From NCBI GenBank assembly GCA_016195565.1, contig JACPZK010000006.1:156900-220899 (forward strand): DNA of 64,000 nt, read 5' to 3'. A program made the translations under genes and the position numbers. Source of the stretch: Nitrospirota bacterium. GTDB taxonomy: Bacteria; Nitrospirota; Thermodesulfovibrionia; Thermodesulfovibrionales; UBA1546. Of the stretch, positions 61,376-64,000 are shown in pieces. The first letter of the stretch is position 1, and every line of letters starts with the position of its first letter. Below the pieces are notes generated by a model. That model saw only the letters and a list, made by a program, of their open reading frames with translations. It was not told where the DNA came from and did not search any database.

Positions 61376-63539
61376 TCCGCTTTACATTGCCTTCCTTTGG
61401 CACATGCATCAGCCTTATTACAAAGACCCTTTCACGGGGATATACAGGCTCCCGTGGGTGAGGCTTCACGGCACAAAAGACTATCTTGATATGGTTGAAA
61501 TACTTGAGGATTTTCCGGAAATAAAACAGACATTTAACCTTGTGCCGTCTCTGCTCGAACAGCTAAGGGATTATACTGAGAACAATGCAACGGACATCTA
61601 TCTCAGCCTTACCATGAAAAATCCACGGGATCTGACAGACGCCGACAAAATATTCATGCTTGAGAACTTCTTCCTCGCAAACTGGGACAACATGATAAAG
61701 CCATTCCCGAGATATTACGAACTGCTTGTCAAAAGGGGAGTGCGATTTTTAAAGGTAGAATTAGCAAGGACAATAAAATATTTTACCGTACACGACTTTC
61801 TTGACCTTCAGGTGCTGTTTAACCTCAGCTGGATAGACCCGATGTACAGGCGGAAAGATCCTTTCCTGAGCGAACTCGTAAAAAAAGGCAAGGGATACAC
61901 CGAGGATGAAAAAAAACTTCTGATAGAGAAACAGTTTGAAATTCTGAAACAAATAATTCCAAAGTATAAAGAACTCAATGCGAAAGGACAGATAGAATTA
62001 TCCGCATCTCCATTCTACCACCCTATCCTGCCGCTCTTATGGGATACGGATTTATCAAAAATCGCCATGCCGCATGTCAGACTGCCGCAGAAAAGATTCT
62101 CAAACCCTGAAGATGCGGTAAAGCAGATAAAAGATGCTGTAGGGTATTTTGAGAAAACATTCGGGTACAAACCCGCGGGCATGTGGCCGTCGGAAGGCTC
62201 TGTAAGCGAAGACGTAATAAGAGCTGTTCATGCTGAGGGTATAAAATGGGTTGCCACAGACGAAGGCATACTGGCAAATTCGCTTGATATAAGACTGAGA
62301 GATTATTCAGGCAGCGTAACAGAGCCGTCACGCTTTTACAGGCCTTACAGCTTCTCTGACGTCTCGATAATATTCAGGGATCATAAGCTCTCAGACCTGA
62401 TAGGGTTTGTGTATTCTGAGTGGGAACCTGAAAATGCGGCAGATGACCTTATTAACAGGCTATTGAATATCCGTTCCTCGCTTCCTCACGACAGGCCATA
62501 CATTGTTCCGATAATTTTAGACGGTGAAAACGCATGGGAACATTTCAAAAATGACGGGCATGATTTCCTGAGCTGCCTTTACGATCGGCTTTCAAATGAA
62601 AAGAGATTAAAGGCTGTCACAGTGTCGGAATTTCTCAAACACGACTCCGGCGAGAAACTCGGCAAGCTTCATGCCGGTTCATGGATAAATGCAAATTACA
62701 GTATCTGGATAGGCCACGAGGAAGACAATATAGCATGGGATTATCTGAATGATACAAGAACTGACCTTGAGGCCTTTACAAAACTTAATCCCGGCAAACC
62801 TGTTGATGAAGCCTGGCAGGCCATATATGTCGCTGAGGGCAGCGACTGGAACTGGTGGTATGGCGATGAACATCAGACAGAGACTCAGGAAGAATTTGAT
62901 GAACTTTTCAGATTAAACCTTATGAAGGTATACAGGGTAATGGGAAAAGAGACGCCGCCAAGCCTCTTTGTCCCTGTGCTCAGAGAAAACCGGGCAATCT
63001 CCCCTGAAGTAATAATAAGAGGATTCATAAATCCTAAAATAGACGGTATGGTTACAAGCTATTATGAGTGGTATCAGGGCGCACACATTGCAGTCGGGAA
63101 ATCAGGCGGCAGTATGCATAAAGCAGAAAGCCTCGTATCATACATCTATTACGGTTTTAACCAGAGCACACTGTTTTTGAGGATAGACCCCAAGACATCA
63201 TTTAATGACTTTCCGCCTGATACAACATTTTCCATAAATATTGCAAAGCCGTTTGCATTCAGAATCAATGTGGCATACAGAAATGGATTAGTACAACCCG
63301 AACTTTTTGAAAAGAAAAATGGAGAATGGGAAAAGATAAAAGATATAACTGAAGCGGCAATGCAGGACATACTGGAAATAGCCATACCCTTCAAAGACAT
63401 AAAAGCCAAAGCAGAGGATGAACTCAACCTCTTTATCACCGCTTACAGAGGCAATGAAGAGATTGAGCGTTGTCCATGGAGGGGGAATATAAGCGTGACA
63501 GTCCCCACGCCTGATTTTGAGGCGACTATGTGGTATTGA
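61365..63539 (+). CDS. Glycoside hydrolase family 57 protein
   Basis: A 724-residue enzyme. Family 57 motifs are present in order: FLWHMHQPYYKDP, the nucleophile region GYKPAGMWPSEGSVS, WVATDEGIL with the acid/base aspartate, and DGENAWEHF. The C-terminal part (residues 540-724) is a beta-rich domain of the DUF/CBM-like type found in alpha-glucan enzymes. It probably acts on glycogen or alpha-glucans, with pgi and eno in the same carbon flow. No signal peptide, so it is cytosolic. It overlaps ftsB by 11 bases. Confidence 0.88.
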   Translation: MTDNPLYIAFLWHMHQPYYKDPFTGIYRLPWVRLHGTKDYLDMVEILEDFPEIKQTFNLVPSLLEQLRDYTENNATDIYLSLTMKNPRDLTDADKIFMLENFFLANWDNMIKPFPRYYELLVKRGVRFLKVELARTIKYFTVHDFLDLQVLFNLSWIDPMYRRKDPFLSELVKKGKGYTEDEKKLLIEKQFEILKQIIPKYKELNAKGQIELSASPFYHPILPLLWDTDLSKIAMPHVRLPQKRFSNPEDAVKQIKDAVGYFEKTFGYKPAGMWPSEGSVSEDVIRAVHAEGIKWVATDEGILANSLDIRLRDYSGSVTEPSRFYRPYSFSDVSIIFRDHKLSDLIGFVYSEWEPENAADDLINRLLNIRSSLPHDRPYIVPIILDGENAWEHFKNDGHDFLSCLYDRLSNEKRLKAVTVSEFLKHDSGEKLGKLHAGSWINANYSIWIGHEEDNIAWDYLNDTRTDLEAFTKLNPGKPVDEAWQAIYVAEGSDWNWWYGDEHQTETQEEFDELFRLNLMKVYRVMGKETPPSLFVPVLRENRAISPEVIIRGFINPKIDGMVTSYYEWYQGAHIAVGKSGGSMHKAESLVSYIYYGFNQSTLFLRIDPKTSFNDFPPDTTFSINIAKPFAFRINVAYRNGLVQPELFEKKNGEWEKIKDITEAAMQDILEIAIPFKDIKAKAEDELNLFITAYRGNEEIERCPWRGNISVTVPTPDFEATMWY

Positions 63540-63612
63540 TATTAGCCGGTAGCTGTTAGCCTGTCCCAAACTTTTTATTGACCGCACAGCATCAATAGAT
63601 TAAAATTAGCAT

Positions 63613-64000
63613 GTGCTGAAAACATATTTTAAACGGCTATTTGATGTCGCAAAAAGAGGGGACGCAAGAGAGGAAAGTTATTATTCCTCGCTCGAAGAAC
63701 TCCTTAAAAACTACGCTGCGTCTATCAATAAAAAACAAGTCCACATTACCACTCTGCCTAAAAAGACTGATGCGGGAAATCCTGACTTCAGGATATGGGA
63801 TGGAAAGCAGCAGATTATCGGCTACATAGAAGCCAAAGCGCCGACAACCGAATATTTAGACCAGATAGAAACATCGGGCCAGTTAAAACGGTATTTACAT
63901 ATCTTCCCGAATTTATTATTAACCAATTTCTTTGAATTCAGGCTTTACCGCAACGGCGTTTTAGTTGACAAAGTTTTGACAGGCAGGCCATACGTTATTC
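63613..64000 (+). CDS. Type IIG-like restriction-modification enzyme, N-terminus only
   Basis: A gene beginning at GTG 63613 and running off the window with no stop, giving at least 129 residues. The start reads MLKTYFKRLFDVAKRGDARE, followed by a PD-(D/E)xK nuclease site: NPDFRIWDGKQ then IIGYIEAKAPT. EQ/SGQLKRYLHIFPNLLLT-like residues and FFEFRLYRNG follow. This layout is the N-terminus of large single-chain restriction-methylation proteins with a later N6-adenine methylase domain. That later part would lie past 64000. A frame overlapping it on the same strand (63641-63829) is not a gene. Confidence 0.78.
   Translation, partial: MLKTYFKRLFDVAKRGDAREESYYSSLEELLKNYAASINKKQVHITTLPKKTDAGNPDFRIWDGKQQIIGYIEAKAPTTEYLDQIETSGQLKRYLHIFPNLLLTNFFEFRLYRNGVLVDKVLTGRPYVI

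Noticed and set aside
63641-63829. Short open frame near the right edge
   Set aside because: It overlaps in another frame the better supported restriction-modification gene starting at 63613, which has a nuclease motif.

Overview
The window looks like a chromosomal segment of a sulfite/sulfate-reducing Nitrospirota bacterium (Thermodesulfovibrio relatives are my best guess). This is inferred from a reductive-type dsrAB-dsrD block with a dsrN-like cobyrinate amidase, an archaeal-type S-adenosylmethionine synthetase, System II cytochrome c biogenesis (ResB/CcsA), a GH57 glycosidase, and many short palindromic repeats. No 16S rRNA gene is present to confirm it.

Layout. 1-2.9 kb: a small BON-like gene, an inositol-lipid pair (ino1 and a CDP-alcohol transferase), tRNA-Pro(GGG), a MerR-type regulator and ihfA. 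3-8.7 kb: ubiD, a holin-like membrane protein, kup, a zinc-ribbon protein, and dsrN/cobB on the other strand. 8.8-11.5 kb: dsrA-dsrB-dsrD. 11.6-14.3 kb: DUF116, fmt, def and an HD hydrolase. 14.3-17.5 kb: a thiamine operon (thiS-thiG-thiE-thiC) behind a TPP riboswitch; its thiG has lost the segment that carries the catalytic lysine. 17.5-22 kb: larB, gpsA and the rpmF-plsX-fabH lipid cluster with yceD. 22-30.2 kb: a secreted TPR protein, an AmpG-like transporter, and hemL-atpZ-atpI-pgi-metK on the minus strand.

30.2-36 kb is a patchwork. A tandem array of zinc alcohol dehydrogenases is interrupted by a DUF104/PIN toxin-antitoxin pair, then by a winged-helix/nucleotidyltransferase pair whose second gene is frameshifted, followed by the last 17 codons of a further dehydrogenase. 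A low-GC secreted protein and a ribbon-helix-helix/PIN pair come next. 36.6-47.8 kb is a metal and thiol region: an ABC transporter, two MerR regulators with typical 20-bp-spacer promoters, a 42-residue secreted cysteine-rich peptide, a thioredoxin-like protein, a CopZ-MerT fusion, merP, a tetraheme cytochrome fused to a nucleotidase-like domain, DsbA-like and TlpA-like proteins, and a P1B ATPase with CSC instead of CPC. No merA is present.

47.9-64 kb: resB-ccsA, htpX, a three-gene set matching bacterial ceramide synthesis (cerR-spt-bcerS), gcvH-lpd, a transglutaminase/TPR gene followed by a Sec-exported Rhs-tip/lysozyme-like protein with a secreted candidate immunity gene, eno, ftsB, a GH57 enzyme, and the start of a type IIG-like restriction-modification gene cut by the window edge.

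Three repeat classes fill the intergenic space: arrays with a strict 7-base period arranged as inverted pairs, elements built on TGTCATTGCGAG, and elements built on GTCATTCCCG. In several places they have become part of proteins (dsrN linker, thiE start and end, ends of other genes). No CRISPR array, prophage or complete insertion sequence was seen.
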